DNA of 64,000 nt, taken from contig NC_088931.1 of NCBI RefSeq assembly GCF_038396675.1, forward strand, positions 72,286,501 through 72,350,500, in the 5' to 3' direction. Under the pieces are notes generated by a model. The model saw only the letters and a program-made list of their open reading frames with translations. It searched no databases and was not told the origin of the DNA. Below, one piece after another: positions 32,484 to 44,426 of the stretch. Position 1 is the stretch's first letter; every line of letters starts with the position of its first letter. This DNA comes from Hydra vulgaris (taxonomy: Eukaryota; Cnidaria; Hydrozoa; Anthoathecata; Hydridae). A program made the translations under genes and the position numbers.

Positions 32484-34000
32484 CAGTGGTGTAACTAAAG
32501 GGAGCACAACCCCGCAAGACGGAGGGGCTCCGGAGCTCAGGGGGTCCACGGGTATTTACAAATCTTACTCATATTATTCACATTTTTCAATTTTTTAATG
32601 TGAGTGAAACACAACAGCTCAGTCGGCATTTAGTCAAAAAACGTCTTTTGAACTTTCAAATGACGCCTTTTAGGACGAAACGCCAGCTGGGAAGATGGTC
32701 CTTAAGATTTAATTCTTTTTTAGCTTTAAAGTTACGCTTTTTAGATATAGTTAAAACTTTAACAGAAATTTTTTTAGAAAGTTCTAAAAAGAGAAGACCA
32801 AACCAAAGCTCTGAAATTAAGGAACAAAATATCAAACTTCGAATTTTTTCTTATTTACGTAATTTACATATTAACGAATGTAAATTATACTTCAAAAACT
32901 TAAAAAAAATAGTCCTTAAATTTGAACGAAGAAGTCACGTTATCATGTTACCTGAAATTCAAGTTAAAAGATTTTAGATCAAATTATGATTTATTTAAAT
33001 TAGTAGTACTTACACTTATTGAAAATTTAAATTAAATTTCTATTTGCAGTAAGTGACAAATAAAACCAACTTTAAGTTTAAGAGCCAATCCAAATATAAA
33101 AGACATTTTGATAAGTGCAAACTGTTTATATGAATTTTATAAGTGATAGATTTACTGGAACGGAAAAAAATTTCAAATCTTTTTAATTTTATGCAACCTC
33201 AAAACTGTCGCAAGATGAGCTAATTGAATCAGGTAAATTATTTCAACAGAATTACCTAGACGATTATTATAATTCTTTCAACAGAATTATCCGAAGATTA
33301 ATATAATATCACAGAAACAACTGAAACAAAAGGATAACCCAACATACTGCTCACCAAGTACACTTTTATGGAGTGCGATTTTTCAGGTGTAAACGCAACG
33401 ATGCAATATTGCTGTGTTTACATCTGTATTAATGACAATACCTGTGACAGTTGCTTGTACAGAAAGATCCTTTAGCAAATTCAATCAAAACATATTTAAG
33501 AAATAGCATGTCTCAGGAATGTCTTAAACATTGTACATTTTTGGCAATAAAGAACGAAAAAGCAAAAACATTAGAATTAGATATAGTAATTGCGGAATTT
33601 GAGAATAAGAAGGCAAGGAAAATTTTTTATCAAAGGTAATTAAATAAATAAAAAATTTCTAACGATATTCTTCAATTTTTCTTCTATTATTGATAGCACT
33701 TTAATTACTACGTCAGAAGATAGTATAACTGTTATGAATTAAAAATTTATGTGATCGTCACAAGTGAGGTAAAGTTAATTTTTGATATTAAGTACGCTTC
33801 CCTCAAACATTATTTCAATGTTCGTTTTTATTATAATCATTTGAAGCAGAGAGGATCAATCTCTAATTTATAAAATAAATATTATTTATATACTTAATCG
33901 TGTTTTATTTACAAGATATAAAAAGAAAATATTGCATATTTTGTAATTAAATGTAATAAAACATTTTTTTTAAAGCCCCAAACTTATAGTTACGCCTCTG
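32484..34000 (+). mobile_element. internally deleted hAT element
   Basis: Ends CAGTGGTGTAACTAAAG and, inward from the right, CAGAGGCGTAACTATAAG. Flanking octamers gggcaacc and gttcaaac share five positions, so the duplication is old or doubtful. The interior keeps two parts of a TTF-type hAT transposase. Confidence 0.7.
32600..33640 (+). pseudogene. hAT transposase fragments (TTF type)
   Basis: The first part (open 32600-32977) includes GRWSLRFNSFLALKLRFLDI, resembling the TRWSSRYDSVKAL..R.LDI block of this transposase type. The second part (33430-33639) is the C-terminal dimerisation domain: MTIPVTVACTERSFSKFNQN, then after a frame change SMSQECLKHCTFLAI and DIVIAEFENKKARK. The catalytic core between them is missing or unreadable. 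Confidence 0.7.
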
Positions 34001-35156
34001 GTTCAAACAAAAGGGAAATTAGAGTTAAATAAATTTGCAAATCATTAAATTAAATTCACTTTAGTCAAATTATGTTAAAGAAATATACAGTTTAAAGATT
34101 TAACATAAAACTTGATATGGATAGGTAAATTTTTTGCTTCTTCAACTAAAAATTAAACAATTATAAGCATTTTTTTTTTTTTTGCAAATCCAATAATTTT
34201 TCATAATAAAATTTCTTTAAAGATACCTTAAGTTCTGTATGTTTGGAGGTCACAATAATTCCTGTCGACCTTCGAGTAGTTCACATTGTTTTGGACGAGT
34301 TTTAAGGTTTTTAACATCCGTATTGTCAACTTGTTACACGGCAACTTGTTTGAAACATACCCAACAATAACATACCCAACAATGATATAAAACTCCCCAA
34401 ATCTCGAATGAAAATCTTCAAGCACTGAATGTTGTAATATGTTTAAATACCAGTTCTCTCTATTCAATATAGACAGTTTACCTTTTCAAACTCTTTAACG
34501 CCATTTCTTATCTCAGTCAATCTCAACTCCACCATTCTTATAAAATCTACTGCCTAATTTCTCCAAATCGGCAGTAAGTCCCTCTTATCTCAGTGTATTC
34601 TTTCTGCATTTTTTTATTGCAATCAAGCTTGTATCTTTTCCTTTTCTTTTAGACTTTCATTATTATTAAACTTCTTGTGAAAATCAAATAATTTGATTGA
34701 AAGTGCTCGGGACATTGTTGTTCCACCATGAAAACCATTTATTTCAACTTTATAAATAAAAATTGCTCTGCTGCAACCTTGACTGCAACCTGTTTTATAA
34801 AACTGTATTTTATCTATTCAATGAGCATGGAGGACAAAATGCATTTTTTTCTACATCTTCATTCTGAATGTTTCACTCAAATTGAATGAAGTTAACTTTT
34901 TTCTTATCCATTATTTTGTGGGTTGTGCTGTGCATTTCATTCAATTTCGTCTTATTTATCATCTAAATCAGCACGAAAGATTGTATTCTCTTGAGTATTT
35001 TTTTTCAGTTACATCTTGTTGTGTAATAAACACTGATGGAGCAAAGTAACCAAGTTTTTTTATCCTTAAACAGCTCTATCTTTGCCTAACAAATTCATAT
35101 GAGGTACCTTGAATCTAAAATTTAAAGGTACATATTTTAAATTTATATTAAAATTG
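34001..35156. other. unassigned AT-rich DNA
   Basis: Minus-strand open stretch 34228-34467 (79 codons) has no recognisable domain and contains a short internal duplication (VGYVIVGYV). Nothing else recognised. Confidence 0.4.
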
Positions 35157-36150
35157 TATATACTTGGGGAAGCCTACACAAGACAAAATTAATGTCTCTT
35201 TATCGACTGCAGAAACATGCTTCTAGAATTATATATTATAAAAACAAACATACACATGCTAAACCTATATTAAAAGAAATGAAAGCGCTAAACATTTATC
35301 AAATCAATATCTATGCTAATATACTATTTATGCTAAAATATAAAATGGGATTAGTAGCTTTACATTTCACAAAAAACTTTTTTTATTCAATTACCAATAA
35401 GTTTAACACTAGAGCAACTGGTAACTTTATCGTACCACGAAAAAAAAAACAAAAAACTCTCAATTCTCTATCTCTTATCGCAACCCCTATTTATACAACA
35501 AATTAATTCAGAAATAGACCTTAATTACTCTTCCTGACAATATATTTTCTTTAAAGTCAAAGCTTAAAAATCTTGTTCTTAATATAGATAATTACATAGA
35601 ATTGTTTTAGTTCACATGATAAATAAAAATTTGAACAAAATTTGAACTAAAACAATCTACAACGCGAGAAAAGTCTGATTTATATATATATCTAAAAAAC
35701 ATTAAAAAAACAAATAAAATAAAGAAAACAAAATAAATAAATAAAACAAAAAAAATAAAATAAAATACACACACACAAATCATAATTCAACTAGATAAAA
35801 AACAAAATTTTATCACAATATTTAAAATGTTTATGTGTATCTTGAGTAATACCCAAGGTTCTCGATGATAAGACTTATTCAGTCTTCTACGAGTTCTACG
35901 AGTTATAACAATATAATTTATCTTAACAAGTCCTTCATAATATTTTCAACTAATGCTTCCTTAATTTATTTAACTTTTCAATTGTTTCTTCTTTTTTAAC
36001 TGAGTTTTATTTTTTCTGTTAAATGTATTTTATCAGTATTTGGTTAAATATAATCTTTTGTAAAGGAAGTATATTTTGCTTATATTACGATGTGAAAATT
36101 TTGTAACTAATATGTCGTTGTGAAAATGTAAATAAAATAAAAAAATATAT
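35157..36150 (+). pseudogene. CR1/L2-like LINE 3' end
   Basis: Open stretch of 104 codons (35192-35506) starts MSLYRLQKHASRIIYYKNKH and continues THAKPILKEMKALNIYQINI, the same tail block as at 4430-4530. The 3' untranslated region has the acccaaggttctcgatgata and tctacgagttctacgag strings typical of this family here. 5'-truncated. Confidence 0.75.
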
Positions 36151-36600
36151 ACATATTTATACTTAAAAATTATATATTTGCTTCATTTTCTTTTAACCAG
36201 GGAAGTGTATGGAAGAGTGCGCTTCCCCTTCTCCCAAAAAAGACAACTTTCATACTACATATTATTTCATGTTATAGTCGGTTTTTTCAGAAATATAGTC
36301 GGATAGCCGGCACTTGACACATTTCTGTCAAATGATTTTAATTTTGAGGAATGTTTATTAGAAAGCAGTCGGCAATTTTGTAAGGATTTGCCCCTTAAAT
36401 TTGCTACGAGTTTAATAATGACAATTTTTAGAAAAGCTAAAAGCCGTTTAACTTGAGATTTGATTATATATTCATTACGACAGATAATACATGTTCTAAA
36501 GAATACTCTATATCGTTGTTATCTATATTGTTGGATACTAACAGCGAGGCCTAAAACAAGTTAAGTTTCAACGTGCAACATTGACATAATGAAAATAAAA
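36151..36600. other. unassigned DNA
   Basis: No recognised gene or repeat. Confidence 0.4.
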
Positions 36601-36619
36601 AATTTACGTAACAAAATAA

Positions 36620-38660
36620 AAATAAAATATTTTTTATTTTTCTTATTTTTTTATTTTATTTTTGTTCTTTTATTAAAATTTAAAAACAGCTTTAAAAATA
36701 TATGCAAAAGTATAATAAAATCTTACAAGATCGATGTTAAGAAATAGAACGTGGGACTCGTGGTAGACCGTAAATTCTTATCGTCAAAAACCGAAAAAAC
36801 TGAAAAGTTGTTATGGTTCCACATAAAATATCCACAGAATAAATAATGAAATTTACAATGAAAGATAAGAAATAAAAGAACTCAAGGTTTCAAGCTATTA
36901 TCCTTGTAGATAAAAAATAATCTAAAATTAAAAACATAAACAATAATTATATATAACAACAATAAAAAGATTCTGTTTTATGATTACGAAGTGTGTTAAA
37001 TAACAATTAACAAATAGTTAAATTTTAAAAGAAGTGAAAAGAAAATAGATTACCGTTTAATTAAAAAAATTGACTTTTTTAAGTTTTTATTTGAAAGAGA
37101 CATAACTAACCTGTTTAGAAAAATCATATTTTAACAAAACTATTTTATACCTAAAGAAAGATCCCCGAAATTAAATACAATATTTTCTAAAATTAGTTTT
37201 TTAAGCTGGTTGACGAATGTCGGTATTATTTCGTAAATTGTATTTAGTTGTTTTTTTTCTTTCGTTAACGCAACAACTCTCTCATAAGTAAACTTTTAAA
37301 TAATTCATACAATTTTGAAAAGTTAACGCAAGCATAACTTTTCAAAAATGTATGAGTTAGTTTACTCTTAAAGATGTTAATATTATCGGAATTGACAACA
37401 TTGAAAGACAACTGACTCCAAGTGTTACCAACTCGGTAAAAAAAACTATATTTGCAAAATCTTGTTGACATTGTTGTTTGTGCGTCTTTTAACTATGAAC
37501 TCGCGCGTTGTTTTTGTTGTCAACAAAAAAGAACCCAGATTTATCAATTGAGACCAAGCCGTGTTGAATTTTAAAGTTTCGTGATTTAATCAATTCATGT
37601 TTTAATCACCTTTCCTCAAGCGACTCCAGAGACAGCCAAACGTCCTCAACTACTTTTTTTAGTTCATTTTGATATAGCGACCAAACTGGGGAGCAATGTT
37701 CTAATATTAGCGAAATATATGCCGTGACATACTAACATACTTGGATCACGAGATATAGAGCATTTTAAAGTAAGGTATGCTCTTGTATTAGCTGCATAGA
37801 TAACGTTTGAAATATGATTTTTTAAATTAAGGTAAGAATCCAGAGTTATACCGAGTTCTTTCGGGTTAGAAAACCAAGCTAAGATATGATCTCCTGGCTT
37901 TATAGCTGAAATTAATATATGTTCTTAATGAAACAGGCGCATTCATATGTAAAAAACACTTCTAGCAAAAGGTAATTGCCATATTTCTGACCATAATACA
38001 ACTTAATCAAGAACATTAACTAATGATCTGTATTGTGAAATGAACTCTATAATTTGATATCATCGCGATGATAATTTAATAAGTTGGATTACTGCATTTC
38101 TAACCAATAAATGTGAAAAATTAAAGGTTAGAAGCTTGTTATCAAGCCCAACTCGCCATTTTAATAGAGTTCTTCAAGGTAGCGTGTTAAGTCTAACATT
38201 ATTTTTATTATCAAAGATTTAATTGCTGTTATTAACACTTTTGATTGCTCTTTAAAGCTTTATGCCGATGCATCGGTATGATGTTAATAACAGCGGTTAA
38301 ATCTTTGATAATAAAAATGTAGGACTTAACACGCTACCTTGAAGAACTCTATTAAAAATGCGAGTTGGGCTTGATAACGAGCTTAAGCTGATAACCTTAA
38401 ATTTTTCACATTTATTAGTTAGAAATGCAGTAATCCAACTTATTAAATTACCTCTTATGTTAAACAAAGCAAGTTTGGCTAATGATTTAGGATGAGATAG
38501 AGAATCAAATGCCTTTTAAATCAATTAATGAAACATCTGTTGTTTAATCTTTGTCTAATGCAATATTCCAATAATTTACAGATTCTGAAAGGTTTATACA
38601 AAACGTTTCTCGAGAAAACCATGTTGATTATAGACTATTACTAATAATATTCCACTTTTA
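36620..38660 (-). pseudogene. LINE, minus strand, with an internal inverted duplication
   Basis: Minus-strand order from 38660: an N-terminal palm region with DVSLI-type and SLAKL-type strings, then FLTNKCEKFKV-like and VLQGSVLSPT (38450-38283). After the inverted segment comes FKAIKPGDHILAWFSNPKEL, GITLDSYLNLKNHISNV, AANTRAYLTLKC and SRDPSML (37930-37700). The tail holds FFTELVTLGVSCLSML (open 37471-37265). The 3' untranslated region has the ttacggtctaccacgagtcc-like string. Many frame breaks. Confidence 0.7.
38074..38448. repeat. inverted duplication of LINE reverse transcriptase sequence
   Basis: 38074-38241 and 38283-38448 are imperfect reverse complements, both encoding the CEKLKVRS..PTRHFNRVLQGSVL region. 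They meet around a central atgccgatgcatcggtat. This could be twin-priming inversion or two facing copies. Confidence 0.85.
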
Positions 38661-38719
38661 TTTACAGTTAATGACAACTTAATGCTGAGATCAATTATGA
38701 AAGAATAAACAATCATTTC

Positions 38720-38890
38720 AAACTTTGAAAAACATGCGACTCTAATAATTACAGACCAATTTTAAAAAAATTCACATGCACTTAATGTTGTGCAATGGAA
38801 AAAATGATCAACTCGAATATCACTAGGAATTTAGTTTGCCATGACCTAATAGCCTATTCGGAGTATCTTTTCCATAAAAATGATTAACAT
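38720..38890 (+). pseudogene. LINE reverse transcriptase fragment
   Basis: Reads CDSNNYRPILKKFTCT and AMEKMINSNITRNLVCHDLI, the NYRPI..T and KIMEKMI..N block of non-LTR reverse transcriptases. Only about 55 codons remain. Confidence 0.55.
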
Positions 38891-39651
38891 TTTCTTGATT
38901 CTTAGGAACACAAGTTCCTAATTCCGAAGTTATTCAACTTGAGGTTCGATTTTGTTCAGAATTATGGAAATCTACGGTAAGTGTTAAAAGAACTTTAAAA
39001 ACTTAAAAGCATTTTAAAACAAAAAAGTTGTGTTTTTTTTTAACCTTTCTAAAAATAATTCGTTAACTTTACTTCTTATTTTTAGGCGATCATTTCTAAT
39101 GATACCATTTGGTAAGCATTAATTTTTAATACATTTTTTAAATAGAGGTTTTGTTTTTTTAAATTGCAGTTCTTATTTATTCACGTAGTACTGGTATTTA
39201 AATAAAAACAAAATAGAAAAATAGACTAGTAATTAGAACCCGGTACTTTTGCTCAAAAAATCCCTACTCTGATCAGAACAAAATAATAAAGTTATATAAT
39301 ATATAATTACTATTATACAAAACTATTTAATTATAAATTATTTCAAAACAAAATATCTATATAAATTTAGACATAATTTTAAAGTGAGATTTTAAAACAA
39401 CGTTAAATCTTACGCTTGTAACAAAGCTTAATTATAGTTGCAGATAAAAAGAATAATGGAAATTGGGGTAAAAAACAGCCGCGAAATAAATATGTTTGTT
39501 GGCGTTCCGCTCAAAAAATTAAAATGCAAATAGGTAATGCAATTAAAAAAAAAAAAAAAAAAGAAAACAAAAAAAAAACAGCCATAAAAAATAATTTTTT
39601 AATAATAAAAATTTTAAAATATAATTTTTTATAAGAAAATAAATTTTTGTT
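38891..39651. other. intergenic or 3' untranslated DNA
   Basis: No coding block recognised. The part next to 39652 is presumably 3' untranslated sequence of the minus-strand zinc-finger gene. It contains an A-run (39544-39560). Confidence 0.4.
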
Positions 39652-42650
39652 TTAAGGAACAAAATTTTTTATAGAATCAAGTAAACTACTAGAAGATATA
39701 TCATTTTTGAGAGATGTAACAATATCGCCTAGAATTTTACTGTCAATAGGTGTAATGATTGTAAAATCTGCAGTATCGTTTTGATGGTTTTCTAACGTGT
39801 TATTTCTATCAAACTTTAGAGAGTCTTTTCCATTCGATTCAGATGAAAAATTTAAAGAGCCAACTGTATGTAAACTGTCTTCAACAGTATTCGTATTTAA
39901 GGTATCTATGTTGTCAGATGAATTTGTATGAGAAATATAACTTTCCTTTGTCTCTTTATTTGATGGATTACAATCATATTCACAAGTGATACTATCAGCT
40001 AAGCCCTCATGAATTTTTAAATGCCACTTTAATAACGATTTTAAACGAAATATTTCACCACAATGCCTACAAGAAAATTTTTTTTCTCGAAACTTAAACT
40101 TTACGCTGGGTTCGTCTTTGTTATCATCATCTTTTAGTATCTTGTTGTTCGATTCAACTATATTATCAAGTAATAATTTTTCAGGATTTTTTTGTTTTCT
40201 TTTGGCACTGTTTTTATAATGTTCAAAATCACCTTCTGAAACTTTTCTTTTCATATCAGCTTCAACTCGTAATTCCGTTTTACATCGCTCCCTTTCCTCC
40301 CATTCTGCAGCTGTTTTTTCAGTATGTTTTGACAAATGATTTTCAAGAAAACGTTCCTGACGAAAACATTTTCCGCATATTGTACATTCGTATTTTTTTT
40401 TCTCAATTGTTCGATCATGAGTTTTCATATGAACCTTAAATAAAAAATATCACAAATCAAATGCAAAATTCAGCTAATACAATGTAATAAACAATTGATA
40501 ATGGAATATTTGAATACTATTTTAATTAAAACACTATTAAATTAAAATTAATTAAACGAATATTACAACATAATTATTTGTTATTGCTAACTTTTTAATA
40601 TTTTTCGATCTTGTTATTGTTAGAACCAAATGTATTTAAAAAATTAAAATATTGCCTATTTTATCATATAAATATATTTTAAAAAATTACATAAAATAAA
40701 AAAAGTTTTAAATCTTTCGCTATTCTATTATTTTCTTCTTTTTATATTTATTTTGATTTTATTTTGACTATTCTTTATTATTATATATTGATTTTCATTA
40801 TTCTCTGTTAATTTATATTAATTTTCATTATTCTCCATTATTATATATTAATTTTCATTATTTTTTATTATTATATATTAATTTTCATTATTCTTTATTA
40901 TTATATATTAATTCTCATTTTTATATTTGTATTGTAAAAAATATTTTTATATTTATATTGTAAATTTTTATATTTGTATTGTAAAACATGATAATATTAA
41001 TGGCCATACCTGCATATGTTGCTTCAGTTTGAAGCTTGCTTTACAAATAGGGCAGTGAAACTCGCGAACACCAGAGTGTCGTAAACTATGCAAGTATACA
41101 GAGTTTGGAAGTTTTAATTTTTCCTTGCACACAGAACAAGTAAGATTGGCATCTTTTATATTGTTATGTTCTGAAAAACAATGCTCTTTAAGTTCTGCTT
41201 GTACTTTAAAATTTTTAAAACAACAATCGCATCTCCAATTCATTACCTCAGTATGAGTGCGAACATGTTTTGTAAGATGTCCAGGCTGCTTACATTGGAG
41301 TCCGCAATGTGGACATACATAGTTACGTTCATTTGTGTGCAAAGGCATATGTCTCTTAAGATCACGATTCAGAGCAAATTTTCTTCCACAAATTTCACAT
41401 GCAAAGCTACCATTTTTAAAGTGTTTAACAGTTTTATGGACGCGAAGATTCTTCCTAGATGATATCATTTTCCCGCAAATGTCACATGGAACAGGTCTTT
41501 TTTCTTTTGGTGGAGTAGCTTTGGCTTTTTTCACTGATTTTTGAACATATTTATTTCCATGCACATCATGTTGCATATGTTCCTGTATTTGCTGTTGTAA
41601 AGTGTTTATCTGGTCAATTGATGCAAACTGAATAGGGTTGTGGCCTGATGTTCCAATAAAACGTTGAAAGTTGTTATCAAATGAACTGTAAACAACTGAA
41701 GTTACTGGTGGTGCTACTTTAACTGCAACTTTGCTAGAGTCTTGAGGAGAATAAGTATTTTTTTGAAGATAGTAAACAATATCTTGCTGCTTTGCTTGAG
41801 ATGTCTCCACTTGCTTCTCCGATTCAGTTTTTGATATATTATCCATATTATCAACACAATCCATTGAAAGCTTTTCTGGTAACTTCAGAGATTCAGCAAC
41901 AACAGAAAAATCAGTAGTGTCTTTATTTGTTGCACTATTATCTGTTGGAATCTTATTTAAATAAATAGGATCATGGCTGGTTGAGTTGGACATATTAAGC
42001 TGATTGGAATCTGGTGGATGTTGCAAAGCAATTCCTAAACTAGAAGTATGTTCTTCGCCAATAGACATCACCAAATCTCCCGAAACAATATACTTTGGCC
42101 TTGATTTGGTAGATGAAACAGGATTTGTGGTTGACATTGTTCTGGTAACACTACTTAAATAAGTTTGATACTCAACATTTCCATTAATAGGTTTATTAAG
42201 CCAATACTCTGTCACAAGATGTGGAAAGGAAGCACTAACATGCTGTTCTGTAAGCCAACTATCTAACCATTTAACACGATAACAACGTATTCCATTCTAA
42301 ATTATTAAAACAAATTTATTTAACCTAGTCTACTAATTATAAAAATTGTTTCAGAAAATAAAAAAAAATAGTCTAGTCATATAGGTCTATTACCTAAGAA
42401 ATGATAAAATACATTTTTTTACTACCTTAATATCTTATAATAAATATTACTTAAGAAATAACAAGATAATTCTTTTTTTTTACATACTATTTATAAATTA
42501 CTATGTAAAAATTTTTTCTTACATACTAATTTATAATTAGTATATAAAAAACTAATTATAAATATAATTATATAGAAAAAAAGACCCTTAAATACCTGTG
42601 GAAGATATAATGATTTAAAAATTTCTTGAAATACAGTCAAGTCATAACTT
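39652..42650 (-). CDS. spliced C2H2 zinc-finger protein gene
   Basis: Likely host gene, probably a nuclear DNA-binding protein. Exons on the minus strand: about 42650-42597 (tentative, KSYDLTVFQEIFKSLYLPQ, donor CAG|GTATTT), 42296-41010 (acceptor ATTTAG, donor CAG|GTATGG) and 40434-39652 (acceptor TTTAAG, stop after NFVP). All junctions are phase 0. The 41009-40435 intron splits a finger: CPICKASFKLKQHMQ joins VHMKTH to restore C-X2-C-X12-H-X3-H. In all eight C2H2 fingers: six begin in exon 2 (CDICGKM, CEICGRK, CPHCGLQ, CDCCFKN, CSVCKEK, CPICKAS) and two lie in the last exon (CTICGKC, CRHCGEI). Upstream is a Ser/Thr/Gln-rich region. The start of exon 2 (CYRVKWLDSW...LVTEYW) faintly recalls a chromo-like module; this is a guess. 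No stops or frameshifts. The true start codon is not located; it may lie at 56626. Confidence 0.8.
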
Positions 42651-42795
42651 TTAAAGATAATTTCTTATTATAAACAAGTTTCTTAAATTAGACTAAGTGT
42701 CTTAGATGGCAAGTAACATTTGAAGTAGGTAAATAAACTTTTATCTTAGCCTATGGGATTTCAATCATCAAAAAACAAAAAGACATATTATAGAC

Positions 42796-43425
42796 ATGCA
42801 AATAAAACATATTTTGGTGTTAATATTCTTAAAGCTAAATAAGCACAGTAAACATAAGAAAAATTATCTTCCATTACGGAACTTACAAATAAAAAAAAAA
42901 AAGGTAAAACAATTTATTTTCTTTAAACAATTATTTATAAAAATAAAAAGTATTTGGATGTCAGCAAATTCTATAAGCTCGTTGGTCTCAGTAAAATATG
43001 CAGTCTATTTACTTGTGATTGAGTGGAACATTGTAAAAGACATTGAAAAATTGAAAACTAAGACAAAAAGAAATAAGTTTACAGACAAATTCAAATTATA
43101 TGACTTGACAAAATATAAATGTGAAATCTTATGCAGTCATAAAAGTGGATGCGAATGTTGTCTTTTTAAAGCCCATGTGATTTCTATATGTCCAAAATTA
43201 GCAAATATAAATAGCTCTTGCATAGGTATGCAAGAGTTATCTTTCCTACAAGCTCAAAGAAATAAAACTGGTAATAAAAGTACTTTAAAAATAGAATTAG
43301 TTTATGTATCAGAGACAAATCAATTGACAAGATGTTCAGATAGGAAAAACAACAACACCACCAACAACAAGCAATTTATTTTCCGTAATTCATATGAGGC
43401 CTTGTTACGAGATTTCGCTGCGTAA
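42796..43425 (+). CDS. uncharacterised mobile-element-associated protein, N-terminal part
   Basis: Open frame of 209 codons. The first 54 residues are Lys/Ile-rich low complexity; a more natural start is the ATG at 42958 (MSANSISSLV). The conserved-looking part is KFTDKFKLYDLTKYKCEILC, SHKSGCECCLF and MQELSFLQAQRNKTGNKSTL. This matches my recollection of the N-terminus of an uncharacterised protein family from arthropods and cnidarians (KLFDI..C.C ... DQR ... IGGVD). The C-terminal part of the same family appears as a pseudogene at 48640-49880. The last codons run into a MITE (43397 on), so the stop at 43425 is artificial. Function unknown. Confidence 0.45.
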   Translation: MQIKHILVLIFLKLNKHSKHKKNYLPLRNLQIKKKKVKQFIFFKQLFIKIKSIWMSANSISSLVSVKYAVYLLVIEWNIVKDIEKLKTKTKRNKFTDKFKLYDLTKYKCEILCSHKSGCECCLFKAHVISICPKLANINSSCIGMQELSFLQAQRNKTGNKSTLKIELVYVSETNQLTRCSDRKNNNTTNNKQFIFRNSYEALLRDFAA

Positions 43426-44328
43426 CAAAAACGCGTAACGCATTTCTAAGAAACTCAACTCAGCAAATATATTTTGTATTATTAGAAGTTATATTGCGTC
43501 ACTAGCGTCTTTTCAAGTACCGCATTGTAATTGAAGTTATTTTATTAACGCGTTAAAAATCATACAAACAGTTTGTTTTTTTCTCACTATAACAAAAGTT
43601 ACAAATAAAATCTAAGTTCTTATTAAAAAAATCATTTTTATTATTTTTTTCAAATATGAAATAAATTTTATTTTGAAAAAAATATTTTTTTCATGAAACG
43701 TAAAATATTTGTTTATTTTCTTATGATTTTATATTTGGTTTTTGGTTATTTTATTAACTGTTAATACATTTTTTCTTATTTAATTTGTGAACTCTTTTTA
43801 ATAATGTTTTTAAACAATAAAGTTTTTTTTTGTTATTTATCAGTTACCGATAACATATTCGTGATCATAATTTATTTTCATAAATTAAATGAACGTCATT
43901 AAAACTTTACGTTATTGAATTAACAATAAACAAAATATCTTATTAATAAAATATTTACATCAAAATAAATTGTGCATTTTTTAAACTTATTATGACTAAA
44001 AATAATTTTTATATTTAAAAGGAATTTATATATTTAATTCCTTAAGATAAAACTTAAAACACTTTTTTTTTTAACTAATTTTTAATAACAAAAAAAAAAT
44101 TATGAAACAAACTGTTTCTTTAACAAAAAAATCTATTAATTTACAATTGCAGTTAAATTTACTTACGACTTTATTTCTTCTGAATAAACGTCACGTTAAC
44201 GGTAATCAAAAGATAATTTAAATATTCTAAAAGATATAAGTTTTTGCGTAGCGCAAAACTGCTGAACGCGTAGGCAAATCGCCTTTTCGCAAGCAAAATG
44301 GGAGCTGCGTAGCGCTTCTTAACAAGGC

Positions 44329-44330
<2 letters not shown>
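43397..44330. mobile_element. hAT-like MITE or deleted element
   Basis: Left end AGGCCTTGTTACGAG and, inward from the right, AGGCCTTGTTAAGAAGCG. Both ends are followed by cgctgcgtaac/cgctacgcag-type motifs. The interior is very AT-rich and non-coding. No clear target duplication. An AT run abuts the right end. Confidence 0.65.
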
Positions 44331-44418
<88 letters not shown>

Positions 44419-44420
44419 CA
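44331..44420. repeat. (AT)n microsatellite
   Basis: AT run between the MITE and the Tc1 element. Open frames of Ile-Tyr across it are artefacts. Confidence 0.95.
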
Positions 44421-44426
44421 CACATA

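Noticed and set aside
34228..34467. 79-codon minus-strand frame as a gene
   Set aside because: No recognisable domain, and only ordinary length for chance; left unassigned.
41181..41544. Plus-strand reading frames of 93 and 69 codons
   Set aside because: They are antisense shadows of the zinc-finger exon.
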